DNA from: Streptomyces sp. CNQ-509
GTDB lineage: Bacteria > Actinomycetota > Actinomycetes > Streptomycetales > Streptomycetaceae
DNA: 64,000 bases
Direction: 5' to 3'
Assembly: GCF_001011035.1 (NCBI RefSeq)
Contig: NZ_CP011492.1
Location: 1-64,000, forward strand
Shown: in pieces, positions 44,401-53,152 of the stretch
Layout: each line of letters starts with the position of its first letter
How positions within the stretch are numbered: the stretch's first letter is position 1
Program-made: the position numbers and the translations under genes
Notes under the pieces: generated by a model
What the model was told of the DNA's origin: nothing
Databases searched by the model: none
Seen by the model: only the letters and a program-made list of their open reading frames with translations

Positions 44401-45700
44401 CCTCGTCTACGGTGCCAGCGGCTCGGGGACCACCACAGCACTCACGGCTCTCGCCCTGAGCCAGGCTCGCCACCACCCACCCGACCGACTGCACCTGTTC
44501 GCCCTCGACTTCGGTGCGGGCGGGCTCGCCCCGCTGGACGCGCTCCCCCACACCGGGGCGCATATCGGCGCGGCGGAGCGTGAGCGCCAGGTGCGCCTCA
44601 TCAGGCTCCTACGCCGAGAGTTGGACTCGCGCAAGGCCGCGGGCCCGGTGCCCGCACCGGACTGGCTGGTCCTCGTGGACAACCTCGGGGCCCTGCTCTC
44701 CGACTTCGACAAGGACGTGACCAGCCTGAACCTGGTCGACGAACTCGCCCGGGTCTACGCGGACGGCCCCGCCGTGGGGATCAGGTTCGCGGTCACCGCC
44801 GACCGCTCCGGCGCGGTTCCTACCGCATGGTCGGCACTGACCCTGCAGAAGCTGCTCATGCGGCTCGCCGACCCGGGTGAGTACAGCTACTTCGACGTCC
44901 CCCGCGCCGCCGTCCCCACCTACGTTCCGGGCCGGGCCCTGGTCGCCGCCAGCCACCAGGTCGTCCAGATCGCCCTGCCGGGCGACGACCTGGCCGACAC
45001 CGTGACGCAGGTGGCGGAGCTCTGGCCCGACGCGACGCGCAGCGCCCCCGGGATCGGGCTGCTGCCACCGGAGGTGCCGTGCGCCGACCTGGACGCGACC
45101 GCGTCCACCACGTCGGATCCGTGGTGGATCCCCGTCGGCCTGGACGCCGACAGTCTCTCCAGCGCCGGCCTGCGGCTGCACGAGCGGGACCACGCCCTGA
45201 TCGCCGGCCCGCAGCGATCCGGGCGCAGCACCGCCCTGTGCACCCTCGCACGCCAGGCAGCGAACGCCCCTACAGCAGCTGTGCTCGCGTTCGCGCCGCT
45301 CCGCTCCCCGCTCCGCGACCTGCCCTGCCTGACGGCCCTGGTCACCGACTACGAAGAGGTCGACGCCATGCTCACCGCCCACCCGGGCCCCTCGCTGCTC
45401 CTGGTCGACGACGCCGACACCATCGACGACGAACAGGGCGTTCTCCAGCGGTGGCTGGCGACCGTGTCGTGCGGTCACCTGGTCGCCGCGGGACGCGCCG
45501 ACGGATTCCGCCGTCTGTACGGCCACTGGACCCAGCCGGCCCGCGACAGCCGCTGCGGCGTCCTCCTGGCTCCCGACCACGACCTCGACGGCGACCTACT
45601 GGGCACCACTCTCCCCCGCCACGACCGTCAGACCCCGCTCCCCGGACGCGGATACCTGGTCACGGACGGAATCGCCGGCGGGATCCAGGTAGCCAGGTGA
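41495..45700 (+). CDS. Type VII secretion ATPase (EssC/EccC-like) with FHA domain
   Basis: A 1401-residue membrane ATPase. Residues 1-75 are a ubiquitin/FHA-like leader, 95-165 an FHA domain (VIGRGTGVDVRV, SREHAALEV, NGTDLNG). Two membrane segments lie at about 228-275 (MLGPLLMAGAIVAL). Three FtsK/SpoIIIE-type domains follow: D1 with an intact Walker A GTTGSGKS near 643 and Walker B VVVIDEFATL near 752, D2 with the degenerate GASGSGTT near 972, and D3 with GPQRSGRS near 1237. ATG at 41495 sits after GGAGGT. An N-terminal FHA domain on one long chain resembles EssC of Gram-positive type VIIb systems more than the split mycobacterial EccCa/EccCb. It should power export of the WXG-type proteins encoded next to it. 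Confidence 0.9.
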   Translation: MRVVHSHGRSERELELRIGRPDATLADLAAALGVPVGGLSLDGRVVPPETGMHESGLADGSRLVTGKDHVELRPGQTAVVLRLVGGLEAGRSVSLPADRTVIGRGTGVDVRVAATGVSREHAALEVSPDGRVAVTDLISANGTDLNGRRITETVALAPEDLVSLGGETLLRVLPPDRLGLTQRVNPVREAGLSGTLPFNRPPRGGAPIVRPPLEVPAALAQSGKTPFSVSSMLGPLLMAGAIVALTHDVRYAAIAALSPLMFLANFAEDRLRGRFGLRRGRRAHAARLAAFGKAVEAAHLSEVRACRSAYPDAAEVVYRATAPALTLWERRPGAPDFLRAVAGWGDLPWAPPLRSEGSGTAPEAEAILARYGTLPQVPVVVGLAGGEVVGLEGERRACLAVARSLLCQAVVGSGPADVTVAVFADPERLADWDWTKWLPHGADLRSSSTRLVAAGPEQVDALARNLRSTAAAAASGGQRQDGPVLLVVVDGAALLEGRPCPLRDLLAGASLGCGGIVLTTRLPALCTTVVTASAEGTGRVRDVASDVAVDGVLLQGMPLAEARRTARALARYEDPELPMEGATLPDRITLLPLLDLQDTTGEAIGDRWKSRVPALRVQAVLGVSERDLFAVDLDDDGPHALIAGTTGSGKSELLRTLIAAMAVDADPEHLTFVLVDYKGGGALDECAEFPHTVGLVTDLDEQLGQRALRCLEAEVHHRERLLRPLGLSHIRDYQRLRDTGRHDLEPMPRLVVVIDEFATLVKALPDFVDALVSVAQRGRSLGVHLVMATQRPAGSVSDAIKNNVKMRIALRLESSTDSQDVIDDSASAAIGSRQWGRAYYRLSAREVLPVQTALSTGVTPRAAVTAPVTTVPFVLSGAAPEASGDAEGPTDLQRLVTAAREAFDQQGFAPPRRPWPDVLPAQILAADLAAVAERGLQTQTTSLPAYALADDPDRQCQYPVGWDPAAGNLLVYGASGSGTTTALTALALSQARHHPPDRLHLFALDFGAGGLAPLDALPHTGAHIGAAERERQVRLIRLLRRELDSRKAAGPVPAPDWLVLVDNLGALLSDFDKDVTSLNLVDELARVYADGPAVGIRFAVTADRSGAVPTAWSALTLQKLLMRLADPGEYSYFDVPRAAVPTYVPGRALVAASHQVVQIALPGDDLADTVTQVAELWPDATRSAPGIGLLPPEVPCADLDATASTTSDPWWIPVGLDADSLSSAGLRLHERDHALIAGPQRSGRSTALCTLARQAANAPTAAVLAFAPLRSPLRDLPCLTALVTDYEEVDAMLTAHPGPSLLLVDDADTIDDEQGVLQRWLATVSCGHLVAAGRADGFRRLYGHWTQPARDSRCGVLLAPDHDLDGDLLGTTLPRHDRQTPLPGRGYLVTDGIAGGIQVAR

Positions 45701-45820
45701 GGTCGGCCGTGGACACCTGCGGAAGCGCACGGAACGTCATCGGCTTCGCCCTCACGGTCAATGACGCGGGGGTGCCGGGGGCCGGACCATATTCACGTAA
45801 TCGCTTGGGGGTGACGACTG

Positions 45821-46117
45821 ATGCCACCGAAATATGACTTCGCTGCAGCCGAGCGGCTCAGCAACGAGCTGTCCCAGCTCATCGCGAAGATCGACTGGTT
45901 CCTGTGGCTGCGGACGACACAGCGCAAGACGCTTCTCGGCAGTACACGCAGCGACAACTGGCAGGGCACGAGGCGCAGCGCCTTCGAAATGGAGTTCACG
46001 CGGCAGCAAGCGGCGTTGACCGAGTCCAAGGCCGCAGCCCGCCGGCTGCAGACGGCGATAGCACACGCCACCGCAGCTGCACACGCCGCCGAGAAAGCCG
46101 AGAAGAGCAAAGACTAA
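45821..46117 (+). CDS. WXG100-like small secretion substrate or chaperone
   Basis: A 98-residue helical protein with a central W-x-G turn in SDNWQGTRRSAFEMEF near residues 46-61 between two long helices, the plan of ESX/WXG100 proteins. The C-terminal helix (SKAAARRLQTAIAHATAAAHAAEKAEKSKD) is Ala-rich. It starts 120 bases after the secretion ATPase and ends 8 bases before the next gene, so it likely pairs with that larger protein for export. Confidence 0.75.
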   Translation: MPPKYDFAAAERLSNELSQLIAKIDWFLWLRTTQRKTLLGSTRSDNWQGTRRSAFEMEFTRQQAALTESKAAARRLQTAIAHATAAAHAAEKAEKSKD

Positions 46118-46125
46118 GGAGCAGC

Positions 46126-47736
46126 GTGGGTACTGTATCCGCGATTCCAGACAATCTGTACCTCTACGCTGGCACCTGCACCAAGGGTGCAGAGCAGCTG
46201 CAGACCTGGGTACGGACAGTGTTGGCACCCGCTCTCAGGGCCTACCAGAACGGCGGGGGAACCTGCTTCGTCATCGACGGTCAAGTAGCCCAGCAGGTAG
46301 CTGCCGCGTACTACACCGACCGCGACGTCAAGGTGGTGGGCCTGGCCTTCTCACAGGCCGGGGGCTACTCGGTCAGCGGGCCGGGCTTTCCGATCCGCGT
46401 CGATGACAAAACCGTCAGCGCGGCCTTCCAGAAGCTGCAGCTCAATACAGTGCAGCAGACACAGATCGACGCCGGGGCTGCACTCGCCAAGAAGATGATG
46501 GGCACCAAAGTCACTGAGCTATCCGGACTGTTGGAGGAACTCAGACGTCACGGCAAGGATCCCTACTTCAACGCAGGGTTCTTCAACGGCCTGGACGGAC
46601 AGCAGTTGGAGAAGGCCGTGACGGAAATCTCGGCACTGGTGAGTGCCTACTCCTCCGGCCTGCTGGAGGGGAGAGTGCACCAACGAGTCATCAACCAGCT
46701 CGCTCGCCCCGTTGTCGAGTTCCGTATCCCGGTAAGCCTGAATATCTACTACACGTCCGCGGCGCAGAAGATGCAGTTTCTCGATGCACTCGCCGCGACT
46801 CCGACTGCTGCCCGCCACTTCGTCCAGTCATCGAACAATCATCTCCTCTTGCGCCTCTTCGACAGCAGCGTGAACAACGAGCCGTGGTGGCGTGGCAAGC
46901 TGGCCGGGGTCTTCTCTGCTGGTACGCCGACATGGCCAAAGGGTGCACAACCTCCCGATGGCTCGACAAACCTCTCCTATGAGCTCCAGTTCGCCGGGCA
47001 TCTTCCCTACCCGTCCGTCGACCCCCACGGGAAGAAATACAACCGTGAGCAACTAGCGGTGCTGAGCTGGGTAGAGCTGAACAGCGACATCATCATCAGA
47101 GAGGCGCGCCGGTACGGCATCGACCCCCGGGCCATCGTCGCCGCGGTCGCCTGGGAGGCCATGGAGAATCCCCTGAGAGGGTGGTATTCAAGAAACAAGA
47201 CAGTGAACCGTGTGGGTGCACCCTGGGGTCAATGGCCACTGCCGGCCGGTACGACGGTGGCCGGAAGAAAAGTGGCCCCGGTCTGGGTCGGCCCTGGGAA
47301 GGTTCACTTCAAGGAAAGTCCCCTCATCGACGAAGTCGAGGGGCTGGGAGGAGTCCTCTCCCCCAGGAGCCTTCAGGAGCGCAAGGCCATCCTGGCAACC
47401 AACGAGGGATCGATCATGTACATAGCCGCGATGCAAGGAGCCTTCGCCGCGCTCACCGAGAAATATCCGGCGTACAGGAATTCCGATCCGCACAGGAACG
47501 TGCCGCTGCTCGCCCACGTTTTCCAGGGCGGAGGGAAAGCCGCTGACCTGGCGACGTGGAAAGCACGCCTTGAGGACCCCGACGAAAGCACTTGCTTCAC
47601 GCCCTCCAACGACATGGCCATATGGGCGGCGGATCCCATCAACAGGAAGTTCCTGGACGATTCCCTGCGTCCAACGGACGGATCGCTCCCCCCGTGGATG
47701 TCGCGTCGCCGCCGGGATAACCGGCCACCGGGGTGA
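46126..47736 (+). CDS. Large type VII-associated protein with lysozyme-like motif
   Basis: A 536-residue protein without a Sec signal. GTG at 46126 follows AAGGAG. The N-terminal 250 residues are helical (GAEQLQTWVRTVLAPALRAYQNGGGT), similar in plan to long WXG/LXG substrates. Around residues 305-350 LSWVELNSDIIIREARRYG is followed by DPRAIVAAVAWEAMENPLRG, which resembles the catalytic helix of SLT/goose-type lysozymes, with Glu in AWEAMENP as candidate acid. It could be a cell-wall-cutting component of the secretion machine or a secreted effector. No immunity gene is obvious beside it. The enzymatic role is inferred from a short motif. Confidence 0.55.
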   Translation: MGTVSAIPDNLYLYAGTCTKGAEQLQTWVRTVLAPALRAYQNGGGTCFVIDGQVAQQVAAAYYTDRDVKVVGLAFSQAGGYSVSGPGFPIRVDDKTVSAAFQKLQLNTVQQTQIDAGAALAKKMMGTKVTELSGLLEELRRHGKDPYFNAGFFNGLDGQQLEKAVTEISALVSAYSSGLLEGRVHQRVINQLARPVVEFRIPVSLNIYYTSAAQKMQFLDALAATPTAARHFVQSSNNHLLLRLFDSSVNNEPWWRGKLAGVFSAGTPTWPKGAQPPDGSTNLSYELQFAGHLPYPSVDPHGKKYNREQLAVLSWVELNSDIIIREARRYGIDPRAIVAAVAWEAMENPLRGWYSRNKTVNRVGAPWGQWPLPAGTTVAGRKVAPVWVGPGKVHFKESPLIDEVEGLGGVLSPRSLQERKAILATNEGSIMYIAAMQGAFAALTEKYPAYRNSDPHRNVPLLAHVFQGGGKAADLATWKARLEDPDESTCFTPSNDMAIWAADPINRKFLDDSLRPTDGSLPPWMSRRRRDNRPPG

Positions 47737-47863
47737 CCGGCCGCGTACTGGCGCCTGCGCTGCTGCCATGCGGCCGCACGGGGGCTCTCCGAGAGCCGGG
47801 ACACCCACGTTCACCGTTCACATCCGATGACAGCACATCCAAGAAATCCGGAAAGGACCACAC

Positions 47864-48142
47864 ATGACGACGGTCAAGTCCACCGACTTCGCACACACCG
47901 AAGCCGGCAAGATGCTCAGCCTCATCAACAACCAGCTCCCGCAGCTCATCCAGCAGTTGAACGGCCACGGCCAGCAGCTCAGCGACCCCAACCACTGGGA
48001 CGGTCCGCTCGCGCAGCGGTTCCGGGGTGAGGTGTGGCCGCAGGCCAAGACCGACCTCGACCGGATGAAGGCATCACTGGAACAGCTCCAGCAGCAGGTA
48101 CAGAAGATCCTCACCAGCATCTCCAACGCCGGCGGGGCGTAA
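47864..48142 (+). CDS. WXG100-family protein
   Basis: A 92-residue protein of typical WXG100 length: helix 1 (HTEAGKMLSLINNQLPQLIQQLNGHGQQL), turn with W-x-G in NHWDGPLAQRF near residue 45, helix 2 (DLDRMKASLEQLQQQVQKILTSI). ESX proteins form helical hairpin dimers and are exported by EssC/EccC ATPases. AAAGGA lies a few bases before ATG. It lies 127 bases after the larger substrate candidate and 31 bases before the kinase gene. Confidence 0.85.
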   Translation: MTTVKSTDFAHTEAGKMLSLINNQLPQLIQQLNGHGQQLSDPNHWDGPLAQRFRGEVWPQAKTDLDRMKASLEQLQQQVQKILTSISNAGGA

Positions 48143-48173
48143 CCGAAGTTCGCGAGCATGATCGGAAACTGAC

Positions 48174-49958
48174 ATGGCTGAGACCGACCCGGCCCACCCG
48201 TGGACCGATGAACTGAGCGCCGCGGACCTTGAGCAGCTCGGTGTGGAACCGTTGCGCCGCACCGACCCGGTGACAGTCGGGCCCTACCGGGTGCTTGCCC
48301 GGCTGGGCGGCGGCGGCATGGGTCGGCTCTACCTGGGGCGGGAGGCCACGGTCCCCTCGACCGCGGCCTCCCGGCCCAGCCCTCCTGCCACGGCGGGAGG
48401 ACCCGCCCCGGAGACGGGGGACGACGAGTCCGTCGCGTACGGCGCCGGTTCCTTGGTGGCGGTGAAGACGATCCGCCCCGAGTACGTCGAGGACGCACCG
48501 TTCCGGCGCCGCTTCGAGCGGGAGGTGGCGGCCGTGCGCCGGGTCCACGGCCGGTACACCGCGAGTCTGCTCGGCTCGGGATTCGACAACGACGAGCATC
48601 TGTGGATGGCCACCGCCTATGTGCCGGGGCTGAGCCTTGAGGACACGGTGCGGCGCTTCGGTTCCCTGTCGGCACCCGTCGTGTGGCGGCTGGCGAGCGA
48701 GGTCGGTCAGGCGCTCACGTCGATCGCCGCTGTCGGGATCGTTCACCGCGACCTCAAGCCGTCCAACGTGCTGTTGGGCCAGGACGGTGCACGAGTGATC
48801 GACTTCGGAGTCTCCCATACGGCGGATGCCAGTGCGCTGACCGTGACCGGCCAGCATCTCGGGACCCCTGCCTTCATGTCCCCTGAACAGGCGGACGGCG
48901 GGCGGGTCGGTACAGCCTCCGATGTCTTCTCTCTCGGATCTGTCCTCGCGCTGGCGGCCACCAGGAGGGCACCGTTCGGCGGGGAGTCGGCCGGTGAGGT
49001 CATCCACCGGGTCATCTACTCCGAACCGAGCGCCGAGGTGCTGGAAGAGGTGGCCTCCGCTGACCCCGCACTCGCCGATCTCATCAGCAGGTGCCTGGAC
49101 AAGGACGCGACCCGGCGGCCGACGCCGCAGCAGATCGTCAACGCTGTGCACGCCCAGGCATCGGCTGCACAGTGGCCAGCCACCGTCAACGACCTTATCG
49201 AGGCGCGAACCGCGTGGGTCGGCCGCACCGCCAGCGTCCCGCAGGCGGACCAACTGACCGTGCTACGCCGCGCCGCGCCAGCGCACACGCCAAGACCGCG
49301 AAAGCACGGTCGACGGCGCGCTCTGGTCCTTTCGGCCGTGGTCGCGGGCATCGCAGCGGTCACCACCGTGGTGGCGATGGCTGCCACAAACTCGCACCCA
49401 TCCGGTACCGCGGCCCCGTCCCAGCCCTCCTCCCCCCACACCTCTCCGCACCGCACCGCTCCCAGCCCTTCTCACCGCTCAGGACAGCCCTCGGATGTTC
49501 CTGAGTCCACCACCCCCACGCCCACGCACACCGCAACGCCCGAGCCTCCCGAGATCGTCGTCACCATCCCACCAGCGGCCCCGAAGGAAACCGAAGAACC
49601 CGACGTCACGGAGCCACCCGCCGAGTCGCGCACGCCCGACCGCCGGCCCGCGGAGAAACCGCGCCCGACCACAACCGTCACCTCCCCACCGCGCCCGCCG
49701 GCTTCGAAGCCCGCGAAACCGTGGGAATCCTGCACCTTCTACTCCGGGACTGCACTCACCGATTACGGAGACCGGGGCAGGCGAGTCAGTCAGGTGCAGT
49801 GCATCCTCACCAAACGTGGATACAGTGTCGGGCCCGACGGAGTGGACGGGGACTTCGGCCCCAACACCCAGGCGGCCGTCAAGAAGTTCCAGAGCAGACA
49901 CCATCTCCAGGTGGACGGTCAAGTAGGCGTGTTCACCTGGGCGGCACTGAGGAAGTAA
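48174..49958 (+). CDS. Ser/Thr protein kinase with extracellular peptidoglycan-binding domain
   Basis: A 594-residue PknB-like kinase. The kinase domain covers residues 35-310: GGGGMGRLYLG, AVKTIRPEYVEDAPFRRRFERE, the catalytic loop IVHRDLKPSNVLL near 188 and DFG (VIDFGVSH) near 210; LGTPAFMSPEQ closes the activation segment. One membrane helix, ALVLSAVVAGIAAVTTVVAM, is at 383-402. A long Pro/Ser/Thr-rich outer linker leads to a PG_binding_1 domain (VSQVQCILTKRGYSVGPDG, VDGDFGPNTQAAVKKFQSRH) at about 530-594. It follows the WXG100 gene by 31 bases. It probably senses cell wall and regulates the secretion system or wall synthesis. Confidence 0.9.
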   Translation: MAETDPAHPWTDELSAADLEQLGVEPLRRTDPVTVGPYRVLARLGGGGMGRLYLGREATVPSTAASRPSPPATAGGPAPETGDDESVAYGAGSLVAVKTIRPEYVEDAPFRRRFEREVAAVRRVHGRYTASLLGSGFDNDEHLWMATAYVPGLSLEDTVRRFGSLSAPVVWRLASEVGQALTSIAAVGIVHRDLKPSNVLLGQDGARVIDFGVSHTADASALTVTGQHLGTPAFMSPEQADGGRVGTASDVFSLGSVLALAATRRAPFGGESAGEVIHRVIYSEPSAEVLEEVASADPALADLISRCLDKDATRRPTPQQIVNAVHAQASAAQWPATVNDLIEARTAWVGRTASVPQADQLTVLRRAAPAHTPRPRKHGRRRALVLSAVVAGIAAVTTVVAMAATNSHPSGTAAPSQPSSPHTSPHRTAPSPSHRSGQPSDVPESTTPTPTHTATPEPPEIVVTIPPAAPKETEEPDVTEPPAESRTPDRRPAEKPRPTTTVTSPPRPPASKPAKPWESCTFYSGTALTDYGDRGRRVSQVQCILTKRGYSVGPDGVDGDFGPNTQAAVKKFQSRHHLQVDGQVGVFTWAALRK

Positions 49959-51289
49959 CGGCGCCGGTACACCCCGGTCGGTGAAGCGAAGGCGGTAGGT
50001 CCTCGCTGTAGCTCAGGACGCCGCGTGTTGCCGGTACACGGTAGGCGACATCCCCACGCCTGCTGAATGCTGCCCGAACACCGCGCGGGTCACGGCATCT
50101 CCACCGTGCCCCGATCCGGCGCACGCTCGCCACCGCCGAGCACACGGACGACCTACGGGTGCTCAAACCGCCGACGAGTCCCGGCCAAGGCGCCTGTGGG
50201 GGGTCCAGTGCCGCGCCTGGGTGGTCCGCTCCTCCGCGGCTACCGGCCCATCGCGTCGCCGCCGCCCGACCCGCCGCCGACCAGGCGGCGGAGCTGCTGG
50301 CGACGCTGGCGCTGGCCCACCCGTACGCCGCCCCGTCCACGGGCCCCGTTCCGTACCACCCCGAGGAGAGCCAAGGATGATGAGCACCCGCGAACCGACT
50401 TCCGTGCCCGCCTTGGAGCGGTGCGGCCCGCTCGACGACCTCCGTCCCTCGGCGCGGCCCTGACGCCGGCTCAGGCCGGCATCCACCTGGCCACCGACCG
50501 GGACGAGCGCCCCGTCGCGCTGCCCGCGCCGGGGCCCGCCGACAGCCGGGTTGCGGTGCTGGGCGAGTCCCTCTTCGGCCGCGTGCTCGCGCTCCGGCTA
50601 CTCGCCGTCGGCGCCCGGGTCACCGCCGACACCCAGGAACGCGGCGGATGGCGCCGGATCGGATCTACCAAGCCGCGGGCGACCGGCTGTCGTTCGCCGG
50701 CGACCTCGCCTCCTGGCCGCCCGTATGTGCCACGCCGCCTACCGCGGGTCCCGGCCCTCAGGTGCTGATCAGCGACCGGCGCAGCCCTCCGCGCGCGACC
50801 GTGGAGACCGGGGACTGGTGCACGGTGGTGCACATCGCGCACGACCGCCGCGGCCCGTGGGCTTCTGGGGTTCCGTACACGTGCTGCTCGCGCTCGGCCC
50901 CCGCCACGCGGACTCCGTCACGGACCTGCTGGGCGCCGAGGCCGGGCGGCACACGGCCGGCCTCGCGGACGGCGAGATCAACCTCTTCCCGTCCGCCGGA
51001 GTCCGGATACTGCGGGTGGACGTCAGCCCGTGGAGAACGAACTCCTCACCCCGGCGCAGGGACGGCCCGGCAACGGCTCAGACGATCCCGGCAGCGGGTA
51101 CGACGGGTGCCGACCGGCGCATACCCACGCCATCCGACCGATACCGAACTGGGCGACCTGGCCGCACCCGGTTCCTTCCACAGCGTCGGCCAGGTGTGCA
51201 CGCCCTCCTGACCGTCCACCTGTGGATGGCGTTCGTGTACGAAGAGTTCTGCCGGGTCGCGCCGCTGCCGATGTACCGGACGACGGCAC
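49959..51289 (+). pseudogene. Decayed gene region, possibly EccE-like
   Basis: Protein-like segments occur in successive plus-strand frames but never in one: ADQAAELLATLALAHPYAAP (about 50270), ALTPAQAGIHLATDRDERPV then GESLFGRVLALRLLAVGARV (50455-50630), RPQVLISDRRSPPRATVETG-like text (50755-50820), and FWGSVHVLLALGPRHADSV then GLADGEINLFPSAGVRILRV (50860-51030). Several frameshifts must have occurred. The order of parts reminds me of type VII secretion protein EccE of Streptomyces, which would fit the neighbouring locus, but this is a weak resemblance. Confidence 0.35.
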
Positions 51290-52315
51290 TCAGTTCAGGT
51301 CTCGCAGATCGTACAGCGACGCAGGCCCGGCAAAGCCGTCCGGATGATCGCCAGCACTTCTGCGTGTGCCCGACCACTTACGGTATTCGCCTGGCGGCAT
51401 CCCGAAGGCTGATTTGAAAGCTCGGCTGAACATCGCAGCATCCGAGAACCCCCACCGCGCTCCGATGGCTGCGACGGGGCAGTGCGCATAGCACGGCTGT
51501 GCCAGGTCGGTCCGGCACCGGTCCAGGCGGAGGTCCCGGATGAGGGCGCTCACGGTCTGCTTCTCAGAACGGAAGAGTTGGTGCAGGTAGCGCACGGAGA
51601 TGCAGTGGGCGTCTGCGATTGTCTGCGGGGATAATCGAGGCTCCGGCAGGTGCGCCTCGATGAATGCCTTCACCTCGCGCAGGAGCACGGTCTGGCGGGT
51701 CTCCAGCGGCAGCAGGCCCTCTCGGTCCGCGAGGCCGCCGAGGAACGCGGACGCGAGCTGTACGGCGGCTGCCCCGAGGCGTTCGGCCTCCAACTCGCTC
51801 CACTGACCACCGCCGGCCAGCCCCTGGAGGAACCCCGCCAGGAGGGATCCGGTCCCCTGCACGGGAAGCCGGCGTGACAGAAGATCCCGCATCGACCGGT
51901 CGGGAAGCGGCACAGCCGTTTTCGGCAGATGGAGGATGGTCAGCCCACCGCCCTGGGGCACCTGCATCTGCCACGGTTGCGACGTGTCATACAGGAGCAG
52001 GTCGCCCGCTCCTACCTGAGTATGGCTGTGTGCCTGGTCCACCGTCATGATCCCGCGGGTCATGTAGCCAAGCTCCCACAACTCGGGGTCCGACCGCCGG
52101 ATAAGCCCTGCGGTACGTGCCGAACTCAGGGGCGAGAACGACAGGACGGACACCCTGATGGGCCCGAGCTCCAGCGCAGCGGTCGAGCCCTGGAAGTCTT
52201 CGTAGTGCTCGCTGACGATGTGTGCGGACGGGAGATCCTGCATCAGCAGGTCGCGCCACCAGCCGAACCTCTCAGCCTTCGGCACGGTGGCCGTATGCAT
52301 CTCAGGCCAGCCCAC
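51290..52315 (-). CDS. AraC/XylS-family transcriptional regulator
   Basis: A 341-residue regulator. The N-terminal part matches the AraC_binding_2 domain (RFGWWRDLLMQDLPSAHIVS, QVGAGDLLLYDTSQPWQM). The last 110 residues hold two helix-turn-helix units: LSPQTIADAHCISVRYLHQLF and CPVAAIGARWGFSDAAMFSR followed by AFKSAFGMPPGEYRKW. GTG at 52315 lies behind a GAGGGGGAA stretch; ATG at 52300 is an alternative. No obvious target gene is adjacent; the gene downstream is decayed. Confidence 0.88.
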   Translation of the reverse strand: MGWPEMHTATVPKAERFGWWRDLLMQDLPSAHIVSEHYEDFQGSTAALELGPIRVSVLSFSPLSSARTAGLIRRSDPELWELGYMTRGIMTVDQAHSHTQVGAGDLLLYDTSQPWQMQVPQGGGLTILHLPKTAVPLPDRSMRDLLSRRLPVQGTGSLLAGFLQGLAGGGQWSELEAERLGAAAVQLASAFLGGLADREGLLPLETRQTVLLREVKAFIEAHLPEPRLSPQTIADAHCISVRYLHQLFRSEKQTVSALIRDLRLDRCRTDLAQPCYAHCPVAAIGARWGFSDAAMFSRAFKSAFGMPPGEYRKWSGTRRSAGDHPDGFAGPASLYDLRDLN

Positions 52316-53152
52316 TGTTCCCCCTCGTGCTTGATGTGCACGTCGTGACAACGACTATGCGCTCTGTGCCAATTACCCAAGCCCGGACCAACGGAACACT
52401 ACTGGTCCGAGCCGCATTCATGATTCCGCCACGAAAAAAGTCTTGGTCGGCGGCTCGCTCACAGCGCAGGTGTGGGAGCCGACCAGACCTGGCCCGGGGG
52501 GAGGGCCGTGGCCGGCGGTGCTGTGTCCGGCCTCGACACGGCACTGCCGGCGCACGGCCCGTATGCGCCGTCGCCATCGGCAGCCAAGATTGTCTGGAGA
52601 AACGCGATGCGCGCATCAGGACTCCGCGGAACAGGCGGCACGCCACTGCACAGGCGGGCCGCAGGGCTGGCTCTCCCGCTCTTGCTGCTGCTCGCCGTGA
52701 TCGCGTGCAGTGGCTCGTTGGACCCGACGCCCAAACCAGCGCGACAGGCCGGGAACGGCAACCAGGCTGAAGAGCCGGAAGCCGCGGAGTTTCCGGACAA
52801 GGATCTGATCGTCACCGCCACCTGCGCCCGGGTCACCGTCACCGGGTGGGACGTACGGACCTGGAAGACGGCCGCTCTGCGTACGTTCGACATCCCGGCC
52901 GAGGTCGCGGTCGACCGGGAGGACTCCGACGCCCGCTCGCCCTTGATCGAGCTGTGTGGGAACGCCTTCCGCGGCCTCGGCGGGCCGGACGACGGCCCTC
53001 GCGAAGCACCCGAGGACTCGCGGCGACGACTCTTCGACAAGGACGACACGCGAATGGCGGTCCTCCTCCTCAACCCCGAGACCGGGGGAACGCTTGCCGG
53101 CTACCTCGACGCCGAGGGCAAGGTCACCGCCCTGTCCCGCCAGGACAGTGAC

